From positions 2,370,001 to 2,434,000 of the forward strand of contig NZ_JACBZI010000001.1 of the NCBI RefSeq assembly GCF_013408145.1: a stretch of 64,000 bases of DNA, in the 5' to 3' direction. The translations under genes and the position numbers were made by a program. Shown one piece after another: positions 8,058 to 16,742 of this stretch (positions within the stretch are counted from its first letter, which is position 1; each line of letters starts with the position of its first letter). The DNA comes from Nocardioides marinus. GTDB lineage: Bacteria > Actinomycetota > Actinomycetes > Propionibacteriales > Nocardioidaceae. A model generated the notes under the pieces. It saw only the letters and a program-made list of their open reading frames with translations. It searched no databases and had not been told where the DNA came from.

Positions 8058-8478
8058 TCACACAGGCGTGGTCGACCAAAAGGCTTCTGCTTGGTCGAGG
8101 AGGACCACCACGTCCTCTGCGACAGCGACGTAGTGAGAGTCGGGCAAGACGGTCTGGCCGTCGGTCTCGTAGTTGCGGGGCCCGTAGACGAACCAGTGGT
8201 CACCAAACCCAGGAAGTTCGGGTTCCGAGACGGGGTCGCGGGTCGTTGATATCGCGTGCCGTCACTTTTGACGGGGCCACGTCTGCACCCCATGAGGTCA
8301 CGTGCCCAGCCGGAGGGCAGGCAGCGACCTCGACTACGAAACTGCCTCCGCTAGAGAAGTGCTGAACGCTGAGAAGGCTAATGCGTCCCGCATCACGGCG
8401 ACGGAAGTGCGGGAGACTGCCGGTGAAGCCACGGCGTCGGAGTTCGACGACCAGCACGCGTTTCAGCGCGTCGTCCAT
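8058..8478 (-). pseudogene. DUF4304-like protein, frameshifted
   Basis: The first frame from ATG 8478 encodes MDDALKRVLVVELRRRGFTG, then SLLSVQHFSSGGSFVVEVA and VTARDINDPRPRLG, the pattern of DUF4304 proteins. It then hits a stop. The adjacent frame continues the same protein with ELPGFGDHWFVYGPRNYETD and VAEDVVVLLDQAEAFW, ending in TGA at 8058-8060. One frameshift near 8220-8235 joins the halves into a protein of about 140 residues. Either the gene is broken or the assembly has an indel there. A longer start at 8535 is possible. Base composition is lower in GC than the flanks, suggesting acquisition. Function of the family is unknown. Confidence 0.65.
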
Positions 8479-8616
8479 GGCGGCTCGCGGTGACGGGAAC
8501 ACGCTGTGAAGGCTACGGCGCAAACGTCCGCTCATGCCGCGATGACGATCGTTCGGAACTGCGTCCTAGCGCCGCGACTGGGCGTCCCGATCACGGGCAC
8601 GGAGACCGCACGACCG

Positions 8617-9309
8617 TCAGACCGCTTCCAGGACCATGAACAGGAAGCAGATGAAGCTGCGCCCCGGCTCGAGGCCGGGCGGCAGCAGCTCGACCGGGGT
8701 GCCCGGGGCCGGGGGCGGCTCGCTGATGGTGCCGATCCTGAAGCCCGCCTCGGTGAAAGCGTCGGACATGGCGTGGAGGGGGCGGTGCCAGAACGTGAGC
8801 CAGACGGTGCGGCCGTCGAACTCGTAGTCCTCGGAGTACTCCCTGGTCGCGAAGTAGTCGGCGTCCGGATAGACGACCGCGTGCGCCGTGGGGTGGTTCA
8901 CCACCACGACCACCCGGCCACCGGGCCGCAGGACGCGACGCAGCTCCGCCAACGGAGCCGACCAGTCCTGGACGTAGTGCAGGACCAGGCAGGCGACGGC
9001 GTCGTCGAAGGACGCGTCGGCGTAGGGAAGCGGGGAGCTCAGGTCGACGACGTCGAGCTCGGCGCGGTCGCCGAGCCGCTCACGAGCCAGCTCCACCATC
9101 GCGGCACTGCGGTCCGACCCAGTCACCACGGCGCCCTGCTCCACGAGCGACTCGGTCAACGTGCCGGAGCCGCACCCCACGTCCAGGACCCGTCGTCCCC
9201 TCAGGTCACCCAGCAGCCGGACCACCTCCGGGCGCGCGTAGTGGGCGTTGAAGAGGTTGGACTCGTTGCTGCGCGCGTACGCCACCGCGAAGTCGTCGTA
9301 GTCGGTCAC
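8617..9309 (-). CDS. class I SAM-dependent methyltransferase
   Basis: A 230-residue protein with the SAM-binding motif I VLDVGCGSGTLTESL, the acidic ribose-binding loop VTGSDRSAAM, and post-motifs YADASFDDAVACLVLHYV and LRRVLRPGGRVVVVV. This is the UbiE/Methyltransf_11 layout. The GTG at 9309 is preceded by AAAGGACGG at good distance; the open frame upstream lacks family similarity. The tail (LLPPGLEPGRSFICFLFMVLEAV) is typical of small-molecule methyltransferases of this group. The substrate is unknown. It ends the acquired-looking patch and is 139 bp from the aldehyde dehydrogenase gene upstream. Confidence 0.85.
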   Translation of the reverse strand: MTDYDDFAVAYARSNESNLFNAHYARPEVVRLLGDLRGRRVLDVGCGSGTLTESLVEQGAVVTGSDRSAAMVELARERLGDRAELDVVDLSSPLPYADASFDDAVACLVLHYVQDWSAPLAELRRVLRPGGRVVVVVNHPTAHAVVYPDADYFATREYSEDYEFDGRTVWLTFWHRPLHAMSDAFTEAGFRIGTISEPPPAPGTPVELLPPGLEPGRSFICFLFMVLEAV

Positions 9310-9448
9310 CGTGGCCGTCCTTTCCCGAGGACGCCCACGCTCCCACGGGGCCTCGCGCACCGGTCGCCGACGCACCGTGTGCCGCGTCGTTGAGCATGCG
9401 CCGACCGCGCCCGGCCGGACACGCCGAAAGGCACCCGGCAGCCACGAC

Positions 9449-10945
9449 TCAGCGGTGCTGTGGGAACCCCAGGTCGATGCCGGGCCGCGAGGCGGGGTCC
9501 GGCCAGCGGGTGGTGACGACCTTGCCGCGGGTGAAGAAGTGGACGCCCTCCATGCCGTGCGCGTGGGTGTCACCGAAGAGCGACGCCTTCCACCCGCCGA
9601 AGGAGTAGTAGGCCATCGGCACCGGGATGGGGACGTTGACGCCGACCATGCCGACCTCCACCTCGCGCTGGAACCGCCGGGCCGCGCCACCGTCGCCGGT
9701 GAAGATCGCCGTGCCGTTGCCGTAGGGGTTCGCGTTGACCAGCGCCAGCGCCTCGTCGTACGACGCGGCCCGCACCACCGACAGGACCGGCCCGAAGATC
9801 TCCTCGTCGTAGACCGGCACCCCCGGCGCCACGTGGTCGAAGAGCGTCGGCCCCAGCCAGAAACCGTTCTCGTCCCCGTCCGGGACCACCTCCCGGCCGT
9901 CCACCACCAGCGACGCGCCCGCCTCCACCCCGGCCGCGACGTAGGAGGCCACCTTGTCCCGGTGCGCGCCGGTCACCAGCGGGCCCATGTCGCAGCCGCG
10001 ACGCCCGTCGCCGGTGCGCAGCCCCGCCATCCGAGCGGCGATCCGCTCGACCAGCTCGTCCCCCACCGGGTCGACCGCGACCACGACCGAGATCGCCATG
10101 CACCGCTCCCCCGCCGAGCCGAAGCCCGCCGAGACCGCCGCGTCCGCCACCTCGTCGAGGTCCGCGTCCGGCAGCACCACCATGTGGTTCTTCGCCCCAC
10201 CCAGGGCCTGCACCCGCTTGCCGTGCCGCGTGCCCGTCTCGTAGACGTAGCGCGCCACCGGCGTCGAGCCGACGAACGACACCGACGCCACCTCCGGGTG
10301 CTCCAGCAGCGCGTCCACCGCCTCCTTGTCGCCGTGAAGGACAGTGAAGACGCCCGCCGGCAGACCCGCCTCCGCCCAGCACTGCGCCAGCAGCAGCGAC
10401 GCCGACGGGTCCTTCTCGCTCGGCTTGAGCACCACCGCGTTGCCGCACGCGATCGCCACCGGCACGAACCACAGCGGCACCATCGCCGGGAAGTTGAACG
10501 GCGAGACCACCGCCACCACGCCCAGCGCCTGGCGCAGCGAGTGCACGTCCACCCCGTTCGAGACCCCGTCGGAGAACGAGCCCTTCAGCAGGTGCGGGGC
10601 GCCGCACGCGAACTCCGCGACCTCCAGCCCCCGCTGCACCTCCCCCAACGCGTCGTCGAGGACCTTGCCGTGCTCGGCGGTGATGGCGGCCGCGATGTCG
10701 TGGCGCCGGCGCACCAGCGCCTCGCGGAACGCGAACAGCACCGACGTACGCCGGCTCAGCGACGCCTCCGCCCACGCCCGGCCGGCCACCCGGGCCTCGC
10801 GCACCACGGCGTCGACCTCCTCGGCGGAGGCGAACGACACCTGCGCGGCGACCCGGCCGGTCGCCGGGTCGTGCACGTCGCCGGTGCGGGAGGCCGCGCC
10901 CGGCCAGCGGGCTCCGTCGCGCCAGTGCGGGATCAGGGTGCTCAC
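9449..10945 (-). CDS. mmsA: CoA-acylating methylmalonate-semialdehyde dehydrogenase-type enzyme
   Basis: A 498-residue aldehyde dehydrogenase of the MmsA group. Catalytic Cys282 lies in FGSAGERCMAI and Asn151 in PFNFP. The usual general-base glutamate motif is replaced by GGAKNH (249-254), the hallmark of the CoA-dependent enzymes that make acetyl- or propionyl-CoA from malonate or methylmalonate semialdehyde. GTG 10945 is chosen because GGAGAGGAAC lies just upstream. It is the last gene of the pot operon, 34 nt after the FAD oxidoreductase. In this setting it could take malonate semialdehyde from beta-alanine, or another C3-C4 semialdehyde. That role is inferred. Confidence 0.85.
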   Translation of the reverse strand: MSTLIPHWRDGARWPGAASRTGDVHDPATGRVAAQVSFASAEEVDAVVREARVAGRAWAEASLSRRTSVLFAFREALVRRRHDIAAAITAEHGKVLDDALGEVQRGLEVAEFACGAPHLLKGSFSDGVSNGVDVHSLRQALGVVAVVSPFNFPAMVPLWFVPVAIACGNAVVLKPSEKDPSASLLLAQCWAEAGLPAGVFTVLHGDKEAVDALLEHPEVASVSFVGSTPVARYVYETGTRHGKRVQALGGAKNHMVVLPDADLDEVADAAVSAGFGSAGERCMAISVVVAVDPVGDELVERIAARMAGLRTGDGRRGCDMGPLVTGAHRDKVASYVAAGVEAGASLVVDGREVVPDGDENGFWLGPTLFDHVAPGVPVYDEEIFGPVLSVVRAASYDEALALVNANPYGNGTAIFTGDGGAARRFQREVEVGMVGVNVPIPVPMAYYSFGGWKASLFGDTHAHGMEGVHFFTRGKVVTTRWPDPASRPGIDLGFPQHR

Positions 10946-10979
10946 GATGGTGTTCCTCTCCGAAGGGGACAAGGGCGGG

Positions 10980-12398
10980 TCAGGAGTCGAAGCCCAGGCC
11001 GGCGGCATCCAGGCCGCGCAACCACAGGTTGCGCCGTCCGCCGCGCGCGTCGGCGCGGGCCAGCGACCAGCGGGTCAGGTCGATACCGACCCGGCGCAGC
11101 GGCTCGGGCGGGAAGGGCAGCGGCCTCTCGCGGACCATCCGCACCCGGGTGCGCTCGGTGTCGGCACCGTCCAGCAGGTCCAGCACCACCTGGGCGCCGA
11201 ACCGGGAGGCCGCGACACCGAGACCGGTGTAGCCCAGGGCGTACCCGACCCGGTCGCCGACGGCGGTGCCGAAGAACGCGGTGAACCGGGTGCAGGTGTC
11301 GATGACCCCGCCCCAGCGGTGGGTGAACCGGATGCCCTCCAGCTGCGGGAAGGTCTCCAGGAAGTGCTCGGCCAGCAGCCGGTGGGTCGCGTCGCGCTGC
11401 TCCAGCGAGGCATCGATGCGCGAGCCGTGGTGGTAGACCGCGTCGTACCCGCCCCACAGGATCCGGTCGTCGCGGGTCAGCCGGTAGTAGTGGAAGAGGT
11501 TGGCCGCGTCGCCGACCCCCTGGCGGCCCTCCCAGCCGATCGCGCGTCGCTGCTCGGCGGTGAGCGGCTCGGTCATCAGCACGTGGTCGTAGACCGGCAC
11601 CGTCATCAGCCGCAGCCGGCGCAGCAGCGGCGGGAACGCGTTGGTCGCCAGCACCACCTGCCGCGCCCGCACCGTGCCCGCGCCCTCCGGACCGAGCGTC
11701 CCGACCTCCACCGCGGCACCGGCGCGCTCCAGCCCCGTGGCCCGGGTCCGCTCGTGCACCCGCACCCCGGCGTCCAGGCACGCCTCGCGCAGCCCCCACG
11801 CCAACCGTGCCGGCTCCACCAGGGTCGTGCCGGTGGGGTCGTGCAGTGCACCGAGGTAGGTCGGGGAGTCCAGCAGCGCGCGCGTCTCCTCCCCCTCCAG
11901 CAGCCGTACGCCGTCGGCCCCGTGCGCGCGCATGGCCTCCTGCAGCCCGGCCAGCTCGGCCAAGTGGTGGGGCCTGGTCGCCACCGTGAGCTCACCGGTG
12001 GGCTGCCAGTCGCAGTCGATCCCGAGTGCCGCGACGGTCTCGCCGATCTCGGCCAGGTTGCGCTCCCCCAGCCGGTCGAGCTCGGCGAGCTCCTCGGGCC
12101 AGCGCTCCAGACCGTTGCCGAAGCCGTGCGTGAGGCTGGCGGAGGCGAAGCCGCCGTTGCGCCCCGACGCCTGGCCCCCGCACTCGCCGGCCTCGACGAG
12201 CAGCACCGACCGGTCGGGGTGACGGCGCCGGGCCTCGAGCGCCGCCCACAACCCCGTGTAACCGCCGCCGACCACCAGCAGGTCGACCTCCACCCGTCCG
12301 CGCAGCGACGGCAGCGGCGCCGGTCGCGCGGGGTCGTCGAGCCAGTAGGTGCGCGGGGCGGCGTCGGCCAGCGCCGCCGCGGCGGCGGTGCGGCTCAC
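10980..12398 (-). CDS. FAD-dependent amine/amino acid oxidoreductase (PuuB/DAO family), copy 1
   Basis: A 472-residue DAO-type flavoprotein. The dinucleotide motif is DLLVVGGGYTGLWAALEARR, followed by the characteristic GGQASGRNGGF loop that contacts FAD, and a C-terminal GYTGLGVAASRFGAQ. Relatives include gamma-glutamylputrescine oxidase and other secondary-amine oxidases. GTG 12398 overlaps the potC stop as GTGA. Encoded between the polyamine transporter genes and an aldehyde dehydrogenase gene, it most likely oxidises an imported amine to an aldehyde. No gamma-glutamylputrescine synthetase gene is present in the window, so the glutamylated route is not shown. Confidence 0.82.
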   Translation of the reverse strand: MSRTAAAAALADAAPRTYWLDDPARPAPLPSLRGRVEVDLLVVGGGYTGLWAALEARRRHPDRSVLLVEAGECGGQASGRNGGFASASLTHGFGNGLERWPEELAELDRLGERNLAEIGETVAALGIDCDWQPTGELTVATRPHHLAELAGLQEAMRAHGADGVRLLEGEETRALLDSPTYLGALHDPTGTTLVEPARLAWGLREACLDAGVRVHERTRATGLERAGAAVEVGTLGPEGAGTVRARQVVLATNAFPPLLRRLRLMTVPVYDHVLMTEPLTAEQRRAIGWEGRQGVGDAANLFHYYRLTRDDRILWGGYDAVYHHGSRIDASLEQRDATHRLLAEHFLETFPQLEGIRFTHRWGGVIDTCTRFTAFFGTAVGDRVGYALGYTGLGVAASRFGAQVVLDLLDGADTERTRVRMVRERPLPFPPEPLRRVGIDLTRWSLARADARGGRRNLWLRGLDAAGLGFDS

Positions 12399-13258
12399 CG
12401 GCCCTGGCGCCGGCGGCTGGCGAGCTCGCCGAACCCGACCGCGAGCAGCGCCAGCAGGAACATGATCGTCCCGATGACGTTGATCTGCGGCGGGATGCCG
12501 CGCTGGGCGGCGCCCCACACGAACATCGGGAAGGTGACGGTCTGGCCGGCGTTGAGGTTGGTGATGATGAAGTCGTCGAAGGACAGCGAGAACGACAGCA
12601 GCGCCGCGCCCAGGATGCCCGGGAACACCAGCGGGAAGCTGACCCGCCAGAACGTCTGCCACTCGTTGGCGTAGAGGTCCATCGCCGCCTGCTCCAGCCG
12701 CGGGTCCAGGCCGGTCAGCCGCGCCTTGACGGTGACCACGACGAAGGACAGGCAGAACATCACGTGGGCCACGAAGATCGTCCAGAAGCCCAGCACCCCG
12801 GAGAAGCCGGCGTTGACGAAGAGCGCCAGCAGCGAGGAGCCCATCACGACCTCGGGGGTGGCCATCGGCAGGAAGATCACGACGTTGGCGGTGCCCCGGC
12901 CGCGGAAGCGGTGCCGCACCATCGCGAAGGCCATCAGGGTGCCGAGCAGCGTGGCCACCAGCGTCGCCAGCAACCCGATCTGCAGGCTGGTCACCAGCGA
13001 GTCGCACAGCTGGTAGGGCCCGCAGATGTCGGTCCAGTTGGCCAGCGTGAACCCGTCGAAGCTGTAGGAGTTGCGGCTGGCCGGGTCGTTGAACGACATC
13101 AGCACCACCACGAAGACCGGCACGCACATGTAGAGCAGCACCAGCAGACCGAGCCCGAGCAGCAGGTGGTCGGCGAGCCAGCGCCCGACCCGTGCCGCCG
13201 GCCCCGGTCGCGCCGGGGCGCGCCTCGTCGCCGCGGTCCGGCTCGTCACGGCGCTCAC
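12395..13258 (-). CDS. potC: spermidine/putrescine-type ABC transporter permease
   Basis: A 287-residue inner-membrane permease with about six membrane segments. The first is LLLGLGLLVLLYMCVPVFVVVL. The EAA-type cytoplasmic loop is visible (EQAAMDLYANEWQTFWRVSFPLVFPGI). The GTG at 13258 overlaps the potB stop by 4 nt. It pairs with PotB in the channel of the PotABCD importer. Order and sequence (SFDDFIITNLNAG) match PotC rather than PotB. Substrate assignment to polyamines follows from family and context. Confidence 0.88.
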   Translation of the reverse strand: MSAVTSRTAATRRAPARPGPAARVGRWLADHLLLGLGLLVLLYMCVPVFVVVLMSFNDPASRNSYSFDGFTLANWTDICGPYQLCDSLVTSLQIGLLATLVATLLGTLMAFAMVRHRFRGRGTANVVIFLPMATPEVVMGSSLLALFVNAGFSGVLGFWTIFVAHVMFCLSFVVVTVKARLTGLDPRLEQAAMDLYANEWQTFWRVSFPLVFPGILGAALLSFSLSFDDFIITNLNAGQTVTFPMFVWGAAQRGIPPQINVIGTIMFLLALLAVGFGELASRRRQGR

Positions 13259-14172
13259 ACCAGCTCCTCGGTGCCGGCCCGGCGTACGTAGACGAAGACC
13301 AGCACCACGATCGCGGCCATCAGCGTCACCGACAGCGACGAGGCGGTCGGGTAGTCGCCGGCGGCGAAGAGGTCCTGGATCTCGTTGCCGACCATGCGGG
13401 TCGTCGGGTTCCCCAGCAGCTCGGCGTTGATGTAGTCGCCCGCGGCGGGGATGAAGGTCAGCAGCGTGCCGGCGACCAGGCCGGGCATCGACAGCGGCAG
13501 CGTGACCGTGCGGAACGCGGTGAACGGCGAGGAGTACAGGTCGGCCGCCGCCTCCACGAGCCGGCCGTCGATGTTCTCGAGCGAGGCGTAGAGCGGCAGC
13601 ACCATGAACGGCAGGAAGTTGTAGGTGATGCCGGTGACGACCGCGAACGGGGTCGCCAGCAGGTGCCCCTCGGGCCCGAGGACGTGCAGGGTCCGCAGCA
13701 CCGAGACCACCGCCTCGTTGTCGCCGAGGATGTACTGCCACGACAGCGTGCGCACCAAGAAGCTGGTGAAGAACGGGGCGATGACCGCGACCAGCATGAG
13801 GTTCTTGAACCTCCCGGCCTTGAAGGCGATCGCGTAGGCCAGCGGATATCCGAGCAGCATGCACGCCACGGTCGCGCTGAGCGCGTAGAGCAGGCTGCGC
13901 ACCAGCTGCGGTGAGTAGTCGCTGATCGACTCGAGGTAGTTCTGCCAGTGCCAGGTCATCTGGTAGCCCAGCTGCAGCGACCCGGCCGGGTCGTAGAGGC
14001 TGGTGGCGACCAGGGTGAGCGTGGGGACCACGAAGAACAGCGCGAGCCAGGCCCCGCCGGGCAGCAGCAGGAGGTAGCCCGCGAGACCGCGTCGCCGGCC
14101 CTGCGCGGCGGGCACGGCGGCGGGTACGTCGGTCGCCGGCTCGCCCCCGGGCAGGTGTCCGGCGGCGCTCAC
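13255..14172 (-). CDS. potB: spermidine/putrescine-type ABC transporter permease
   Basis: A 305-residue permease. It has a short N-terminal cytoplasmic tail, a first membrane span LLLLPGGAWLALFFVVPTLT, and an EAA loop (EAAADLYSSPFTAFRTVTLP). This is the PotB layout. Start GTG 14172 overlaps the potA stop (GTGA), and its own stop overlaps the potC start. It forms the translocation path with PotC, powered by PotA and fed by PotD. Confidence 0.88.
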   Translation of the reverse strand: MSAAGHLPGGEPATDVPAAVPAAQGRRRGLAGYLLLLPGGAWLALFFVVPTLTLVATSLYDPAGSLQLGYQMTWHWQNYLESISDYSPQLVRSLLYALSATVACMLLGYPLAYAIAFKAGRFKNLMLVAVIAPFFTSFLVRTLSWQYILGDNEAVVSVLRTLHVLGPEGHLLATPFAVVTGITYNFLPFMVLPLYASLENIDGRLVEAAADLYSSPFTAFRTVTLPLSMPGLVAGTLLTFIPAAGDYINAELLGNPTTRMVGNEIQDLFAAGDYPTASSLSVTLMAAIVVLVFVYVRRAGTEELV

Positions 14173-15365
14173 TCCCCCTCCCGCTGCACTCCGGCGCGGG
14201 CGTCCTGGGCGGCGTCGAGCAGGAAGGTGTGCTCAGGGCGCCAGTGCAGGTCGACGGGGGCGCCGTGGACCAGCCGGGCCGCGGAGCCGTCGTTCTGGGC
14301 GAAGACCGTCAGCTCCTGCCCCCACGGCATCCGCACGAGGTACTGGGTGCTGACGCCGACGAACGAGACGTCGGTGACGGTGCCGCCGGGCAGCGTGCCG
14401 CAGCCGTCGGGACCGGGGGTGCCGGAGGCGGTGGCCACGACCTTCTCCGGGCGCACGCCCACCCACACGTCGCCGTCGGCGGCCCCGGGGGCGGCCCGGT
14501 CGCCGCTGGCGGCGACCCGGTGGCCGTGCACGTCGAGCACCAGCCGGTCGCCGTCGCGTCCGGAGACCCGCCCGGAGACCAGGTTGGACTGGCCCAGGAA
14601 GTTGGCCACGAAGGTGGTCGCCGGGCTCTCGTAGAGCTCCTCGGGGGAGCCGAGCTGCTCGATGCGACCGGCGTTCATCACCGCGACGGTGTCGGCCATC
14701 GTCATGGCCTCCTCCTGGTCGTGGGTGACGTGGACGAAGGTGAGCCCGACCTCGGTCTGGATCCGCTTGAGCTCGATCTGCATCTGCCGGCGCAGCTTGA
14801 GGTCCAGCGCGCCGAGCGGCTCGTCGAGCAGCAGCACCTGCGGCTGGTTGATCAGTGCACGGGCCAGCGCGACGCGCTGCTGCTGTCCGCCGGAGAGCTG
14901 GGCCGGCCGGCGCCCGGCCAGGTCGCCGAGCTCGACCAGCTCCAGCATGCGGCGTACGTCCTCGGCGACCTGCTTGCGGCCGCGGCGCCGCAACCCGAAG
15001 GCGACGTTGTCGGCGATCGTGAGGTGCGGGAAGAGCGCGTAGCTCTGGAAGACGGTGTTGACCGGGCGCTTGTAGGGCTTGAGGCGGGTGATGTCCTGCT
15101 GCCCGAGCCGGATGCTGCCCTCGGTGGGCTCCTCCAGGCCCGCGACCATCCGCAGCGTCGTGGTCTTCCCGCAGCCCGAGGGGCCCAGCAGCGCGAAGAA
15201 CGAGCCCTGCGGCACGGTGAGGTCGAGGTCGTCGACCGCGGTGAACGTGGCGAAGCGCTTGGTCACCCCGGTCAGGACGAGGTCCTCACCGGTGCCGGGG
15301 GTCCCCGCGGCGGCCGCGGCGGCCGCGCCGGGCTGCGCGGGGTCCGACGAGGTGGCCACGCTCAC
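14169..15365 (-). CDS. potA: spermidine/putrescine-type ABC transporter ATPase
   Basis: A 398-residue ATPase. Walker A is GPSGCGKTTT, the Q-loop lies in NTVFQSYALFPHL, the signature is LSGGQQQRVALARAL, Walker B is VLLLDEP, and the H-loop is VTHDQEEAM. The C-terminal third is a TOBE-type regulatory domain (VGVRPEKV, then VTDVSFVGVSTQYLVRMPWG), as in PotA. The GTG at 15365 overlaps the potD stop by 4 nt; a second GTG two codons later is possible. An alanine/glycine-rich stretch precedes the nucleotide-binding domain. Confidence 0.9.
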   Translation of the reverse strand: MSVATSSDPAQPGAAAAAAAGTPGTGEDLVLTGVTKRFATFTAVDDLDLTVPQGSFFALLGPSGCGKTTTLRMVAGLEEPTEGSIRLGQQDITRLKPYKRPVNTVFQSYALFPHLTIADNVAFGLRRRGRKQVAEDVRRMLELVELGDLAGRRPAQLSGGQQQRVALARALINQPQVLLLDEPLGALDLKLRRQMQIELKRIQTEVGLTFVHVTHDQEEAMTMADTVAVMNAGRIEQLGSPEELYESPATTFVANFLGQSNLVSGRVSGRDGDRLVLDVHGHRVAASGDRAAPGAADGDVWVGVRPEKVVATASGTPGPDGCGTLPGGTVTDVSFVGVSTQYLVRMPWGQELTVFAQNDGSAARLVHGAPVDLHWRPEHTFLLDAAQDARAGVQREGE

Positions 15366-16555
15366 GCGCCGATCACCCGGGCGAAGTCCTTGTCGTACTG
15401 CTGACGGGTCTTCTCGTCCAGCTCCATGAAGCCGTAGGCCCCGGAGAGGAACTCCTCGCTGGGGAAGATCAGCTCGTTGTCGACCAGCGAGGGGTCGATC
15501 GACTCCATGGCCTCCTGGGCCCCGTCGACGGGGCAGATGTAGTTGACCCACGCGGCGAGGGTCGCGGCGACCTCGGGCTGGTAGTAGTGGTCCATCAGCG
15601 CCTGGGCGTTGGCCCGGTGGTCGGCGCGGTTGGGCACCATCATGTTGTCCGACCACAGGGAGAGGCCCTCCTCGGGCACGACCCACTTGATGTCGGGGTT
15701 GTCGTACTGCATGGCGATGACGTCGCCCGACCACGCCTCGCAGGCCACGACGTTGCCGGCGTTGAGGTCGCGGATGTAGTCGTTGCCGGTGAAGCGGCGG
15801 ACCTGCCCGGACTTCACGTAGCCCTCGAGCCGCTCCAGGGCAGAGCCCCACTGGTCCTGGCTGAACTCCTCGGGGTCCGCCCCCTCGAGCAGCAGCATGA
15901 ACAGCATCGTGTCGCCCATCTCGCTGAGCAGGCTGACCTTGCCCTTCAGGTCGCTGCGCGTCATCAGCTCCTCGAAGGAGCCGACCTCCCCGGTGTACTT
16001 GGCGTTGTAGGCGATGCCGGTGAGCCCGGACTGCCACGGGACGCTGTAGGAGCGGTCGGGGTCCCAGGTGGGCGAGCGCAGGTCGCTCTTGAGGTTGGCC
16101 GCGACGTTGGGCATCGCGTCCTTGTCCAGCTCCTGCATCCAGCCCAGGCTGATCATCCGGGCGGCCATCCAGTCGGTCATGGTCACGATGTCGCGCCCGA
16201 TCGGCTCGCAGCTGCCGAGCTGGTCCTTGACCTTGCCGAAGAACTCGTTGTTGTCGTTGATGTCGGTGTTGTAGGTGACGCTGATGCCCGACTCGGCCTC
16301 GAAGGCGTCGAGCGTGGGCATCTTCTTGCCCTTGACGTCGATGTACTCCGGCCAGTTGGAGAAGACCAGCATCTTCTCGGTGTCCGAGAGGTCGGTGGAG
16401 GTGCAGCTCTCCGTGGTCTGCACCTGGGACTCGGTGCCGCAGGAGGCCAGCAGCGAGGGGGCGCCCAGGGCCAGCGCGCCGAGGCCGGCGCCGCGCAGCA
16501 GCGAGCGGCGGCCCACCCGGTGGGGCGGAAGGGGGCGGAAGGGTTCCAGGGGCAT
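15362..16555 (-). CDS. potD: spermidine/putrescine-type substrate-binding lipoprotein
   Basis: A 397-residue solute-binding protein. The N-terminus has a twin-arginine signal (GRRSLLRGAGLGALAL) ending in the lipobox LLASC, so it is a likely Tat-exported lipoprotein anchored outside the membrane. The mature part has PotD features: VFSNWPEYIDVKG, YNTDINDNNEFFGKV and WQSGLTGIAYN. It is the first gene of a six-gene unit (potD-potA-potB-potC-oxidase-mmsA). The first four junctions in this unit, from potD to the oxidase gene, are 4-nt GTGA overlaps. Operator C lies about 110 bp upstream, between it and the divergent Lrp-type gene. Confidence 0.9.
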   Translation of the reverse strand: MPLEPFRPLPPHRVGRRSLLRGAGLGALALGAPSLLASCGTESQVQTTESCTSTDLSDTEKMLVFSNWPEYIDVKGKKMPTLDAFEAESGISVTYNTDINDNNEFFGKVKDQLGSCEPIGRDIVTMTDWMAARMISLGWMQELDKDAMPNVAANLKSDLRSPTWDPDRSYSVPWQSGLTGIAYNAKYTGEVGSFEELMTRSDLKGKVSLLSEMGDTMLFMLLLEGADPEEFSQDQWGSALERLEGYVKSGQVRRFTGNDYIRDLNAGNVVACEAWSGDVIAMQYDNPDIKWVVPEEGLSLWSDNMMVPNRADHRANAQALMDHYYQPEVAATLAAWVNYICPVDGAQEAMESIDPSLVDNELIFPSEEFLSGAYGFMELDEKTRQQYDKDFARVIGA

Positions 16556-16641
16556 CGGTCGACCTCCATCGCTGACGGGTGTCGCGGACGGGCGTCACCC
16601 ATGGGCTGAATGTGGATCGTCGCAGCCTACGACCGATCGAA

Positions 16642-16687
16642 CAAGGGAAACCGTGGTCTGGAAACAGAAGTGCAACGAAATCCCTTG
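16642..16687. promoter_or_regulatory. candidate Lrp-type operator C between potD and the regulator gene
   Basis: Left arm 16642-16655 (caagggaaaccgtg) and right arm 16674-16687 (aacgaaatcccttg) are inverted relatives with centres 32 bp apart. The right arm matches nACGRAATCCSTTG fully and the left arm at 11 of 13 positions. The outer CAAGGG...CCCTTG is perfect. Its place between divergent potD and the regulator gene suggests control of transport and autoregulation. Confidence 0.65.
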
Positions 16688-16742
16688 TCCGGATGTCGCC
16701 GCACCACGCGCGAAGGGCGCCCAGGACGGTACGGTGCGCGGC

